Below, piece after piece: positions 1 to 10,969 of a stretch of DNA of 64,000 nucleotides. The notes below the pieces were generated by a model. That model worked only from the letters and a program-made list of their open reading frames with translations. It made no database searches and was not told the origin of the DNA. This DNA is from Trichostrongylus colubriformis (Eukaryota > Nematoda > Chromadorea > Rhabditida > Trichostrongylidae), in contig OZ022260.1 in the NCBI GenBank assembly GCA_963978905.1, positions 36,907,326 through 36,971,325 of the forward strand, read 5' to 3'. The translations under genes and the position numbers were made by a program. Each line of letters begins with the position of its first letter. Within the stretch, counting starts at the first letter, position 1.

Positions 1-119
1 TACCTTTCGCTTAAAGGGTCAAAAATGCCTTCTTTAAAGGCACCGAGAGCGGGAGGACAAAGTGAATTTTGGGAATACATGTTCTCTAAAAACATCCTTC
101 CACTCAAAAGAGGTGGTGT

Positions 120-430
120 GTAGCGAAACACGCACTGAAAAAGCGCGGATTGGGGTCCTATCATCCCGCAGCACAGCGTGTTATTCCGTAGCTCATCAGG
201 AGGGCGAGTTGCCGGCGAGGGCGGGACAACGAGTCGCGGCCGGCTGATTCAGCCTCTGGCCTGTCTGCAGTCTATCCCCGGTCAGTGACGCAGAAGCGCG
301 AGAAGTAGGAAGGGGGCTTACGGGTTTCTATTCCTCACTTTCTTTGCTTTTCGTAATTTGATTTCGTTCTTTTTCTGCTAACACTACTGAGCGCCCTACC
401 TTCAAATTCCACAATCTACCGAACTTACCC
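120..430. repeat. Dispersed G/C-rich repeat, related copy near 56340-56590
   Basis: The stretch shares blocks such as the GGCGAG..GAGGGCGGG core, CTATCCCC.., AGTGACGCAGAAG.. and a TTCCGTTCTTTTT tract with 56340-56590, and more weakly with 13440-13570. It precedes the first recognised exon and holds no supported exon of its own. The repeat class is not determined. Confidence 0.4.
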
Positions 431-463
431 CTTCCGGTGTCTTTAAGAGCCATCGTCATACAG

Positions 464-3400
464 GATAGTAAACAAGGGGCTTCGTACTTTGAAACGCTGT
501 CGACGTATAATAAGAGAGTCCACTATTCAGAAATTATCATACGTTCAATTGTAAGGGATCAAATGAGATTCCGAAAGGGGGAAAATCATCCGATCTTGTT
601 AGTATTTGCTGGTCTTACCGTAAATAGATGGGCTGTTCAAAAAGCCAATACTGTCGGCTTTGAAATTGTTGCTCGAGGGAAACTGATGCTCCAGGAAACT
701 GAAGCTTCTAACACCGGCACAGACGGGATCCCGCTTTCCGTAAAAATGGAATTAATCGATGCTATTAATGGCGAAGAGAGTTCATCATCAGTCGAGTTGC
801 TGCAGGATGATAGTGACTCTACGATATCCATAGAAGCAGAGACACGCAATGGAGATTCGGTAATTCACCTACATTGAGTTCTCAGATTGGGAATGGACTG
901 TTAGCGATTTTTTAGATGCCCCGCACTGAGTATGCAGAAATAGGAACTTTGTTCTCTTGCAAGGAAAATTTATCAGATTCTGATGAGGAATACTACGAAA
1001 CTGCACAGAGTCGAAATTCGACGATTTCTGAGACTTGCTCAGCAGATCAGGTGTGTTGCTTGGTTTTTTAGGGGAACCTCTTGAAACATTCGGATCGATC
1101 GCATATGAAAATCTCTTTTAGTTCTTCATGGATATTCAGGGTTCCAATCGGACCTCGACACCCGCTACCTCTTCGCGAAAGAACGGTCTGGTCATGCAAT
1201 CGCCGTAAGTGGAAGTGTTTTCCATCAGTTCATCAAATTTGTGTTTGGAAATGAATTTTACTTGTGTTTTTCTTCATTATGGTTGCATTCCATGACAGCA
1301 TATTAAGCAACACTAGACAGCAGCACTAAATTAGTCTCCTTTGTGTCAGGTCAGCGCCGACTGCCGCACAAATCTGGCGTGAAGCGCATCGATCATCGAT
1401 GAGTACTTGTTCGACTGATTCTGAATACTCCTCTCAGCTTCAGTACTTTGAGGCGGTTAGTTCACTTGTTTCGTTCAACCATAGAATTCGGTATTGAGCT
1501 TTCTCCATTCTACGTGTCCTATGTTTTCTGAATGAGGCGATTTGTTCATGTTTATGCTTATGCTTACTGACGTAGACAACAGCTTACGTAATTATGATAG
1601 GTAATACCAAAACAGTGGAAACATCAGAAACAAAAGCAACCAATTTCTTATCATCAACTATCCGTTCTGTGTTGTAGTGTAGATGTGCTCGCTGCTGCTT
1701 CTTTTTCGAATTCTCACTTCTTTAGGAGAGCGGTTCCAAAAGCGTTGCGAGCAGTTTCGTAGGTGGTGTTGATCGGATGCGAATCGGCGATGATGATTGC
1801 AGGTCTCCGAGTAGGACTCCACGGCCAATATCCCATGATGAGGTGTCATCTACTTCGGATCTTTTTGAAAAACAGGTTACATATTATACATTTATCAATT
1901 TTATTCATTTCTGGATGTTCAATTTCCGTCTTTCACTTTGACGAGTGCTTAGGGGCAGGCAGCAGAGCTCACTAGGAGTTTTCTGCGACTGAATCAAGCT
2001 GATACTGTATCGATCGCAATGACATCTGGTGCTATTTCATCATTTCCTGCGTTGCACTTTTGCGGTTTTTGTCATTGCGCTTGAGGATGGCGAGGGAAAA
2101 GTCTTTGTGTTGTCTGAATGCTTGCTTCGCAGTGGAAAACTGCTTGCTGCGCGATCTCGATGTGTATTCATGAAGGGGCAACGTAACGGACAAAACCCTC
2201 CGAAAAATTGCTTAAGACACTTTTACAAATCGACAGATGCAGCTGGAAAAGAATTTCAATTTTTTGTTTTAAGGTGACTGGAATGGATGACGAATTGGCT
2301 TTGGCGGCAAGATGGGCAGAGGACCACGATCTGAGGATAGACGATGGCGATGAATTCTTGGAATGCGAAGACGAAGACCCTCCAACGCCACGTATGTAAT
2401 GGACCTTTATTGTCAGTTTACAGCGTGGGTGGAAAAACTGTTCGAGATGAGGAGGGGAGGGGCTAAAGAGAAATTGGGGAGGGATGACGTACTGAATTTG
2501 TTTTTTGAAACCACGTCAATACTTGCCATTGGTTACCATTCGCTGGCGCTGAATCTGTGTTAGCTTCTTCTTGCCGCTCTGTGAAGAGAAAGAATGCATC
2601 TTCCAAAAAGAGAAACTTTCTCCCTTTCGCAGTTGAAAATCGTTGCGTGTGGTATCTATCATAGAACAAATAATACTTATTCCTCCCCATAATATGCATT
2701 CTTATGCTTGTTTTATTTGCTTGCTGCGTTCGAAAATATCTGTTGCAGGAGGTGCGCCCACTAATTCCAAAGAATCGAGGAGGACAGAAGAAAAAAGTAA
2801 TAGAAAGGTTTGTAATTGAGTTTTGTTCTGTTTCTGCTTCTCCTTGTACAGCCTTCGTAGGTTTATCAATGAAAATGTCAGTGACTCTTCGACGAAGTTT
2901 AGTTAATGGCCAATGTAGCCTACGAGCGAACTCCATTTTGGCCAATGCAGCCTACCGAGCGAACTCCATTTTCCTATATGCCAGGGTGTCAGCGCAATCA
3001 CAACCAGCTGTCACTGCTTGAAAATCAACAGATTGACCTTATAAGTAATCAAATGAAAACGCCAAGGCTAATACAATAAACCCTTGCTTTATGCTACACA
3101 GTGCCTTCGTAATGCTGCATTCATACTTCGCGCTGAACCCAGGTGTAATCCAGATGCTACGTAGGGCAGAGTCAAGGTTGTTTTCAAAGAGAACACGGCT
3201 ACCTCGATCGCGTTACTTGCGTTTGCGTCCTGCGCTCCGCGCGAAGTATGACTACAATCTAAAAGTCCTCCTTTATATGATTCGCTCAGTACGTCTGTGT
3301 GTGTTTTTCTGTGTGTTCATCTGTCTGTCACGACATTCATATCTCGCGTCACAGCAAAGCTAGGTCCTCGAATTTTGCAAGTGATTGGCTGTAAAGGGGA

Positions 3401-6400
3401 CCCTAGCGGTGGTGTACCGTAAGTGATAGCACCTGATGAGGTCTGTTAAGGAGCCTCGGGGCAGATCGCACCGAGGCTCCTTATCAGACCGCCAAATCCC
3501 CGTTGGCGGGTCGCCAAATCCCTTTCGAATCTCGGATTGATCCCAGAGTGGCGACACTCATAGGTGTTTAGAATAGTTGGTGGGGGACATTATTAGCAAG
3601 TGATCCAAGTTGATAACTTCTGGTAAGATCCGATAAGTAGCGTGAAAAGGAAGGTGTGTAGGCGGAGTCGCTTTTCCGGCCGACAGTGTAATGTTCACAC
3701 TCACAGGTATTGTAGGGTACGGGGACTCCAATGGTGACATATCAAAACTGATTACGACTAACTAGCGCTGATAATAGCCGTTAGGAAGTATATGAGACAA
3801 ATCTGGTAATTCGCTTGCTACTACTATGCGACCACTCTCGCAAAAGCGAAATAGCTTGGCGTTCAATCAAAGGCGCATGTCTTTGATGCTGCGATCTACA
3901 TGGACGATCAAGACAAATCGAGATTTGTGATAGTAGGACAAGTGATTGTGATTCACTCTCTCATGCGGTACCAGCAATAGTAATGGGTATCAACCGCTAA
4001 TCTATGTAAAGTTCCAAATAGTCGTGCATTCACAAAACGATAAACATCGATAACTGGCGTATGGATCCACCACCAATAGGGAATTAGATGCTCAGCAAGT
4101 GAGGAAATTGTTACCAATCGATGTAGTCGGATTCGAAACTATCCATCCCTAAACTATCCGAACTCACTTTAGTTAAATCAGTAGGCTAGAATACACTTCT
4201 GCGCGCGATTCATGTCGATGACGTGCAAATGGATTTGATGAAAAGCGATTGGTCTATATTACTACCAAAATGCTTCCTTATCTCGGCACCTCCCCTGTTT
4301 TTTTTTCCCCAATTTGAAGGCTCGCCTAAAAGCAGAGGGAGGAAATTTCCATCCGATTCCATACAAAACGGTGGTCGCGTCGATCAAATTCATTTCGTAC
4401 AACATCGCCAAGAATTGCGTGCAACAGTGAGCGCCAGCCGAGTGGTTGTCTATAAAGCAGGTACCTATGCCAATTTTTCACATTTAAGACAGGCTCCCCA
4501 AACAAGTATCGCTGTAGGAGCCACAAGAGAACTTCATCACTTCCCAAAGCATCTGATAGGGACAAGGTTAGTCGACGCCCACCGTTCTTCTGTATTCGAT
4601 TCTCAGTAAAAAGGCTGCACTGCAATGAGCTTTTCAGGCTTTTTAGATCTAGTTTGCTTTTGATGTTGAAAGTCAAAATTTTTGAGAATGCTTCGCTACT
4701 TTATGTGATGTGATTACAATTTTCAATATCTATTATAGACGGCGAAATCTCAGGTGGATCATAGGAATGCAACAAAGCCATTCTCAGCGACTAGAGAATC
4801 GAGGGAGAATATACGTAAGAGGGTTCGTAACAAACACTTCTCATTTTCGTTTATCACTTGCCATCAATAACTTCCTATTGGTCGTAATTGGTCGTTTACG
4901 TTTCCACTACTCTGTACGTGTAGAACGATTGAGGTCCGTAGTTTGTAATGGTCAACTGAAATATGCATGTAATATTTGAAATGCATATTCTTCAACTCAC
5001 ACTAGGCGTTTCTCAGAATAGCTCGCCTATACTACGTCGCCGCTCGTCGTCTCGTTCACGAGGCCAGGAGCGAAAACGCTTCGCTTCTGATCGGAGCCAT
5101 GAGAAAAGTATGTTCGGTGTAATAAATTCACAATCTGTAATTTCGATGTAGTCAAAACATGTCTGATAGTCCAATTCCAGGAAGAGGAAGGAGGCAGCCA
5201 CATTGTCGCGAATCATCACCTCGCCCTAACCGCACACGAACGTCAGTTGCCGGACAGAGGCTATCCGCTACCTCTGCCCTAAGGGCCCATAATCTCCCTC
5301 GCTATAAGCCTGTCGATCGTAGATATGATTTTACTCGTTGGATTGACTCAAATGGTGGTAAGTTAATAAATCAAGTACCATTCTGTATAAACCGAATTTG
5401 CCTCAGTTTTAATTATTTGTACAAAGAGTTTCCGAATTTTCCCTGTATTGAAACGTTTTCATTTTGTAGAACTTGTACTGCATAAAGTGAAAGACGTGGC
5501 AACAGGTCTGGTGTCGGCCCCACTGGGTTGCACTTATGACTCGGCCTTGGATACTTTTGTGTTTACTCGTCATGACAGCGTGAGTTATGCTTTAGAAGTG
5601 TTGATCTTCTTCTTATGAGCACTTCTGGTCCTCTTTTTGATACTATTAGGTTGGAACATAATAACTGTTACACAATAACGAAAAATTTCAAATTTATTTT
5701 TCTTCATATGTGTCTAACTTCAGTCAGCAAAGTATGTACCATGATAATCAACAATATATTGCCAGCGAGTAGGGTGATAATAGATGCCTTGCCTGTAGAA
5801 GTCTGGGGTTTCTGGTCGAAGAAAGTGTGGAGGCCGATTTCGAGATCATGGTCATCTTTGAACTGCCGTCCGTCGAGGAAGTGGGTCAGAGATCGGAGTA
5901 GGCGGTAGTCAGTTGGGGCCATGTCCGTGGAATACGGTGAGTGGGGGAGCTTCGTCCAGTCAAGGTCCTGGACCTTTGGCAGTTCAACTTTGCCATACGC
6001 GGGCGAGCGTTGTCGTGGAGGAAGAACACTCGGTCCATTTTTCTGGTAAGTTTTGCAGCTATGGTGTCCAGTTGCCTGCAGTAGAGATTGGCAGTGACTG
6101 TCGTGTTGGATGGCAATTTTTCACTCTTTCTTTGAAAATTTTTTAAATTTTTTTCTCTTTGCAGTTTTTTGAAATTTTTTTTTTCTGTTTCAGTTTGAGT
6201 CGATCGAGCCATTGCTGCCATATGAGAGACAGTACCTGGGCCTTCGACTGGTTGATTGGGTTAGTGGCCTTGCATGCTGAAGAACCGGGGCGGTGTTCGT
6301 GAATTTTGCCCCTCTCGCGAAACTGTCGTAGATTCACTGCTAGTTGAAGCCATGGATAATATGAGTGTGTTAGTCAGTAGTCCTTTTCACTCGCTTTATA

Positions 6401-9215
6401 TACCCCCACTGCCAAATATTCCAGAAGCTTCCACAGTTTTCCCCAAGAAAAATAAAAAGTGTAACAGAAATTATGTTCCAACCTAATATTTGTGGCACCA
6501 GATCAAGCGACAGTGATTTTTCTATACCTTCTCTTGTAGATCCTGTTCTCAACGAGCGATGGCCGTATTTTGGACAATCTCACTCTAGTAGGGTTCGATC
6601 AGCCTTGTGCAATTTGCATCCTTCGGCCGGGTGGTTAGTTTTCGATCATGGGTTCTTTTACATCGGGTTACTGAAGTCTCAGAATTTCTGACACAAGCTT
6701 ATATTTTGGAGATAAACCTGGGTTAAGCGCTGAACCTTAGCTTTTCCTTCGTTGAGATGCTTTTGTTATTAATGATTTATGATTATTTGTAGCGGCTATG
6801 GGTATTCTTGATCGTTCAAATTTGTATCTGTATGAACCAAAATTGAATCGTCTCAGTATCATAGCCAGTAACCTCGCTGCTCGTCATCGTGGCAAGTTTT
6901 TTTAACTTAGTAATTTTTGAAGTACTTTATCGTCTGATTTCCTTACGGAACTATTGTACTCTTTCTAATTGACCTGCATTTAGCGCTAACGTACAATTGC
7001 AATGGCGATTTGATAACGGTGAAGAAATTCGGGGTACAGCTGTCTGCCACAATCTTCGATGCCACGGAGCATAATAGGGTACGTAAAAATCAATGAATGT
7101 AATCGTTTTACAGGAAAGATTTCCATTGATGTAGTGGTTCCACTTCCTCCCTTTTTTTCATTATTTGTTTCAGATAATTGGAAGTTTTGTTTTCCCATTA
7201 TCCGATGGTGCATCAGCAGCCATTAATGAACGTCAACCGTGTTTTGCTGATAGTAGTGGGAGTCAAATGTTTTTCACAGATCTCCGTACGTATCTTATGA
7301 ATGTTTCAAGGTTTTTTCTGGAGTTTTTATCGAAATGATTAACAAATGTAGGAACTAATACGCTCACGTGTATGGAAATGGTAGGCAATAGAATGGAAAG
7401 GATATACAGTCGGTGTATGCAACAGTTACCTGCACATCGTGGAGAAGAAGCGCTCAAACGGTTAGCTGCATGAGTTTAACATTAACAGTATAGTTTGAAA
7501 AATGATGGCAATTTATCCTAAGCTAAAATATTGCGTGCGAGTTGCGGGGATATATATCAAGCATTGTTCAGGGATCGCTATTCAGCGATCAAGCAACAAG
7601 AAAAATACATATCGATCAGGGGATGGGCGATCAGGGATCATGCTATCGAGCTATAAGGCAATCAGGCGTATTATTCACCTAATCGATACGCATCTTATAC
7701 TTTCCGCCTGATGGCTTAGTTCCCTCGATCTATCTTCTCCAATTGCCCGTTCGTCCAATCGCTTCGGTTGAACCCAGACGGGATGGCAATATCGAATGCC
7801 CCATCGAACATACAAATGGGAAGTGCGACCACCGCACTTTTCTACCATTCCCATCATACGGTAAGTACTACCTATTTCCGACCAGTTTCTGCATATGTCG
7901 GGAAAGCACGAAGTGCGGGTTCGAGTGTCGTCCGAGGCTAAAGCTTTTGCCCATTTCGCAGCATCCTTCTGGCAATTTTTTTCTGTCTTTGCAAACAAAC
8001 CGCTTTCTGAAGAATTATACTTTTTCTTACTTTTGCTCTCTAAATTCGATCAATACTCAGGTTTGTCTTCATGAGCGGCATACGATGCGATGATTTCGGG
8101 CATTTGCTTGTCGCAGATGCGAAAACCCATACACTGAAGGTAAAGCGGACCGATTTCAAACCATTGATTCGTTCCACTGCTTCTCATATCAAGAATTGCC
8201 TGGGGTCCATGTAGGTCGGTGGGGAGGGGAATGGGGAGAGGCCGACTTCACGTTTTTGTGTCGTAAGCTCGAATGCGCGTGAAAATATAGTTCATTTCGC
8301 AGCGCTCGATTGGGCGTGGCGTGCGGACTTGAGTAAGTGGCGGGAGTGAGAGTGCGTTGCGAGAGTGAGAGTGTGTGTCGAAGTGAGAGAATCTGATGCA
8401 GCCCCAAGTCCGTAGGCCACGCCCAATCAAGCGTTGCGAAATGGATTGTACTTAGCGCGGACGTGTAAACGCATAAACGTAGTGTGCCAAGGACGCTTCC
8501 ACGTTTTCGCTCTCCGAGCAGATGATGGCTGATGCCTTTTTTCTTGTTGAAGTAGGGGTTGACGAATTTTAGCCTAAGTCACGGGAGGGGAATGTTTTCA
8601 ACGTGGTTGGGTGATACACCATGTGCTGAAAAGGTTTCCTTAGTGAAAAAAATTCACTCACACAAAGCATCTTTCCCCTCCAAGCTTACATTAGGCTGAA
8701 ACCCATGTCTTTCTGGCAATGTCTGTCATGTCTTTTGTCCGTTTGCGAGCGAATGCGATGCGCCATCACTTAGTCATTAAACGTGAAATCGCATCTCCCT
8801 TCAGACCCACATTGACCCCCGACTCGTTCCACTGCGTTTTGTTCCATTTTTTTTGGAATTTTCAGTTGCTTACGACCTCTGGACAAATGTTGAAATGCGC
8901 CCGTTTTGCAAATGGAGCCAGCTTCCCGTACTGTTCATCATTCGGTGTATCGCCGTCTGGTATGCTCATGGCATGTGATCGGGGCAACAATCGCATGGTG
9001 CTGTTCCGGATAGGAGAGGAATGTACGTTGTTTCGATTTTTTGCGATTTACATGGTGGAGAACAATCTAGAGCCGTTGAAAATGAAGAGAATGTCATTTC
9101 AGCCATATCTGAAGACGCTGTAATCACAGACGATGTTTTTGATCGGATGATTGGCACAAGTGGTGTGGAGAACGAAATAAACCGACTGAAGGAGAGAGCA
9201 CGAAGGGCCAGATGA
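464..9215 (+). CDS. Spliced gene: disordered Ser/Arg-rich protein with C-terminal NHL-type beta-propeller (5' end missing)
   Basis: Exons chained by open frame and GT/GC..AG sites: 464-550, 695-859, 964-1050, 1140-1204, 1350-1455, 1683-1762, 1803-1875, 1953-2028, 2133-2161, 2274-2391, 2749-2807, 4320-4426, 4489-4566, 4739-4814, 5006-5107, 5181-5357, 5470-5579, 6793-6891, 6984-7078, 7174-7285, 7352-7380, 8866-9022, 9103-9215. The first third is acidic and serine-rich (DDELALAARWAEDHDLRIDD at about 2285), the middle is Ser/Arg-rich (RSSSRSRGQERKR near 5040), and the end holds an NHL blade (ACDRGNNRMVLF near 8975) and a charged tail before TGA. NHL propellers usually bind RNA or protein; no RING or B-box is visible. 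Phase does not connect at 2807-4320 or 5579-6793, so an exon is missing in each gap. If the 7380 donor is skipped, the reading ends at a TGA at 7473, a possible alternative 3' end. The intron after 6891 has a GC donor. No start codon is identified; it may lie left of the window. Confidence 0.62.
3441..3489. repeat. 19-bp inverted repeat hairpin
   Basis: Left arm 3441-3459 pairs with 3471-3489 with one mismatch around an 11-nt loop. It lies in the intron region 2808-4319 of the NHL-type gene, where an exon is missing from the model. It is probably part of a short inverted-repeat element; a related AGGAGCC block occurs near 13380. Confidence 0.5.
5646..6486 (-). mobile_element. Internally deleted mariner transposon with TA target duplication
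   Basis: The ends are inverted repeats beginning TTAGGTTGGAACATAAT, flanked by TA on both sides (5644-5645 and 6487-6488). On the minus strand, three frames together resemble the C-terminal half of a mariner transposase: a FFLHDNARPRMAKL block with the second catalytic Asp, then APTDYRLLRSLTHFLDGRQF and a FFDQKPQ block. The frame shifts between these blocks and the N-terminal half is gone, so the element (841 bp against a usual 1.3 kb) is non-autonomous. It sits in the intron between exons 5470-5579 and 6793-6891. Confidence 0.85.
8290..8447. repeat. MITE family A copy (GTGAGAGTG-rich core, inverted ends)
   Basis: Ends are inverted repeats containing CATTTCGCAGCGCTCGATTG and the complement of GCGTTGCGAAATGGA, with GGGCGTGGC and AAGTCCGTAGGCCACGCCC inside them. 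The core is a run of GAGAGTGAGAGTGYGT. Further copies are at 20264-20420 and, truncated on the left, at 21905-22014. This copy is in the intron before the last two exons of the NHL-type gene. Confidence 0.75.
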
Positions 9216-9734
9216 GACCGTTGACTTCGAACTTAAACACCCTCGTCTTTGCGATTTTCCCACAGCTTTACGCGTAGTCATGCTGTAATCTCACTCAGAA
9301 GCTTTGGTTGGTTGCTTAATCCGCTCTTAGTCCAAATAGATTGAAGCGAATCCAGAGAAGGTCTTTGAGAGTTTCAGACGAATCTCAGTGTGAGCTTTAA
9401 ATTAGCAGCAGGCCTAGTAGAATGAAGTCGTACCGATCACAGGATGCCTATTTTTCCAGTGCACTGCCATTTTGTGGTTGTTGAAAATTTGGCGAGCGTA
9501 TGCGGGGCGGTGTATGTGCGGAAGTAGTCGACACTCAGGCTCCCCATGTAACATGTGACCGTTTATATGTTTTAGTAATACCCGCGGAAGTCAAGTGTAA
9601 AGTGGTTCTGCTACAATGAATGTTTCCAAGTGGTGACGAGCACCATTTAGTACCAAATCTTCTTTTATCTTCTTGCTTGGCTCTACCAATAATTTGCGCC
9701 ACAATATCTCTCGCCGATACAATCACTCTGGGTA

Positions 9735-10328
9735 CTATGTGTCTTGCCTTTCCGAAGCGGTAAACTCAGAAAAATCGTGAAGTTGCTTAAGTTTTTTATT
9801 TGGAAATGTTACGCGATTCATATCTACTCGTTTATATGCTGCAAGTGCCTGATGAGTGTTTTGTGTGGATTTAATTAAGATTAGTGAATCTTGCTGAAGT
9901 TCTCGTTTTACGATCTGAAAATCACTTTGAATCACTTGAGGTATTGATGTGCAATAGTTCATTCCCTATGTAATTATTACAAATCTTCATGGATTTATCA
10001 TGCGAGGCGATGATATCCTAAAGAGGAGGGAGGAATTCGATAGAATGTTGCACACCTGTGCATCTGATGTGTCAAACATGTTGAGTGTCGGAGACATGGA
10101 CTTGATTTGAATGTTTAAGATGAGCCAACATAAACAGCGCATTCTGTGGAATACATTCCCTCTCTTAGGATATCGTCTCAAAAGCTGCTTTCCAGCCCCC
10201 ACGGAACTGACTTCAAGCGCATGAACTAGTTCGATCGTTTTGAACATAACTCTTTCTGCTCGTATTTTTGTTATTGACTTGTTAAAATTGTTAAGGAACG
10301 CGGTATACTCATTTTGTTTCTCGCTCAT
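9735..10328 (-). CDS. Possible minus-strand gene of unknown function
   Basis: Two neighbouring minus-strand reading frames lie in the spacer after the NHL-type gene: 10328-9987 starts with Met (MSEKQNEYTAFLNNFNKS) and 9962-9735 is helical and polar (IVKRELQQDSLILIKSTQNT) before a TAG. An acceptor-like TTTTCAG precedes the second block, and GT donors can be found after the first block, but I could not fix a unique splice path. Composition is protein-like (few prolines, regular charged/hydrophobic alternation), unlike the repeat shadows around it. I do not recognise a family. It may be a small coiled-coil protein or chance. Confidence 0.25.
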
Positions 10329-10705
10329 AATTATAAGTCTGCTGTGTCTTATCCATATTATATGTATGCTAATAATAAATTATGCATAAATCAGTGGTGC
10401 CTAGGTTTTGATGATAAGGGTGAAACTAAGGCCGTGGTCAAGGCATTTCTCAGAAGAATCATTTTCTTTGAATGTTATGCTGTTTTTATTGATTCAAAAA
10501 TCGCGAAGATTTGGTGAACCTAGATCCGTCTATGGTCTCAAAACGAAAATGTAATGAAGTGCCCTTTTTAGTGTGTTTCTACGCTAAACTGTTGGATTAA
10601 ATTTTGGTAAACACAGATTTTCGCCTTGTGTTCAGGTGAGTTCCGTTCGAGTTTGCGTTTTCAGAAAATTTTATGTGTTTATTTTAGTCCGACACTGATA
10701 TCGTA

Positions 10706-10960
10706 ATGTTGAGTCAGGTTCGACCACAGATCATTATGACGATAAGTTTGCAGTCGAGATTCCGCTTGTCTTTCTTTGAGGATGTCGTGAGCTTCTGCCG
10801 ACGGCTGTACAGGCAGGTAGAGAGTTATAATTTCCTTGAGCCATCAGTAGAAACAATGATGGTCAAGCGAATAGCTACGTTGACTACGGGCATATGCGTT
10901 GAAGGAGCTCTATGCATTCCACAGATTTACTTCTATCCAATTTCTGATCCCGGAAAATGA
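10706..10960 (+). CDS. Possible 3'-terminal exon followed by a poly(A) signal
   Basis: An open frame of 84 codons ends at TGA 10960, and an AATAAA sits about 8 bp downstream. A TTTGCAG acceptor at about 10757 would start the exon inside the frame, and a possible CAG/GTAGAG donor lies near 10815. The peptide is not recognised and no upstream exons in phase were found. It may be the end of a gene whose other exons I missed, or a fragment. Confidence 0.25.
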   Translation: MLSQVRPQIIMTISLQSRFRLSFFEDVVSFCRRLYRQVESYNFLEPSVETMMVKRIATLTTGICVEGALCIPQIYFYPISDPGK

Positions 10961-10969
10961 CTCCCTGAA

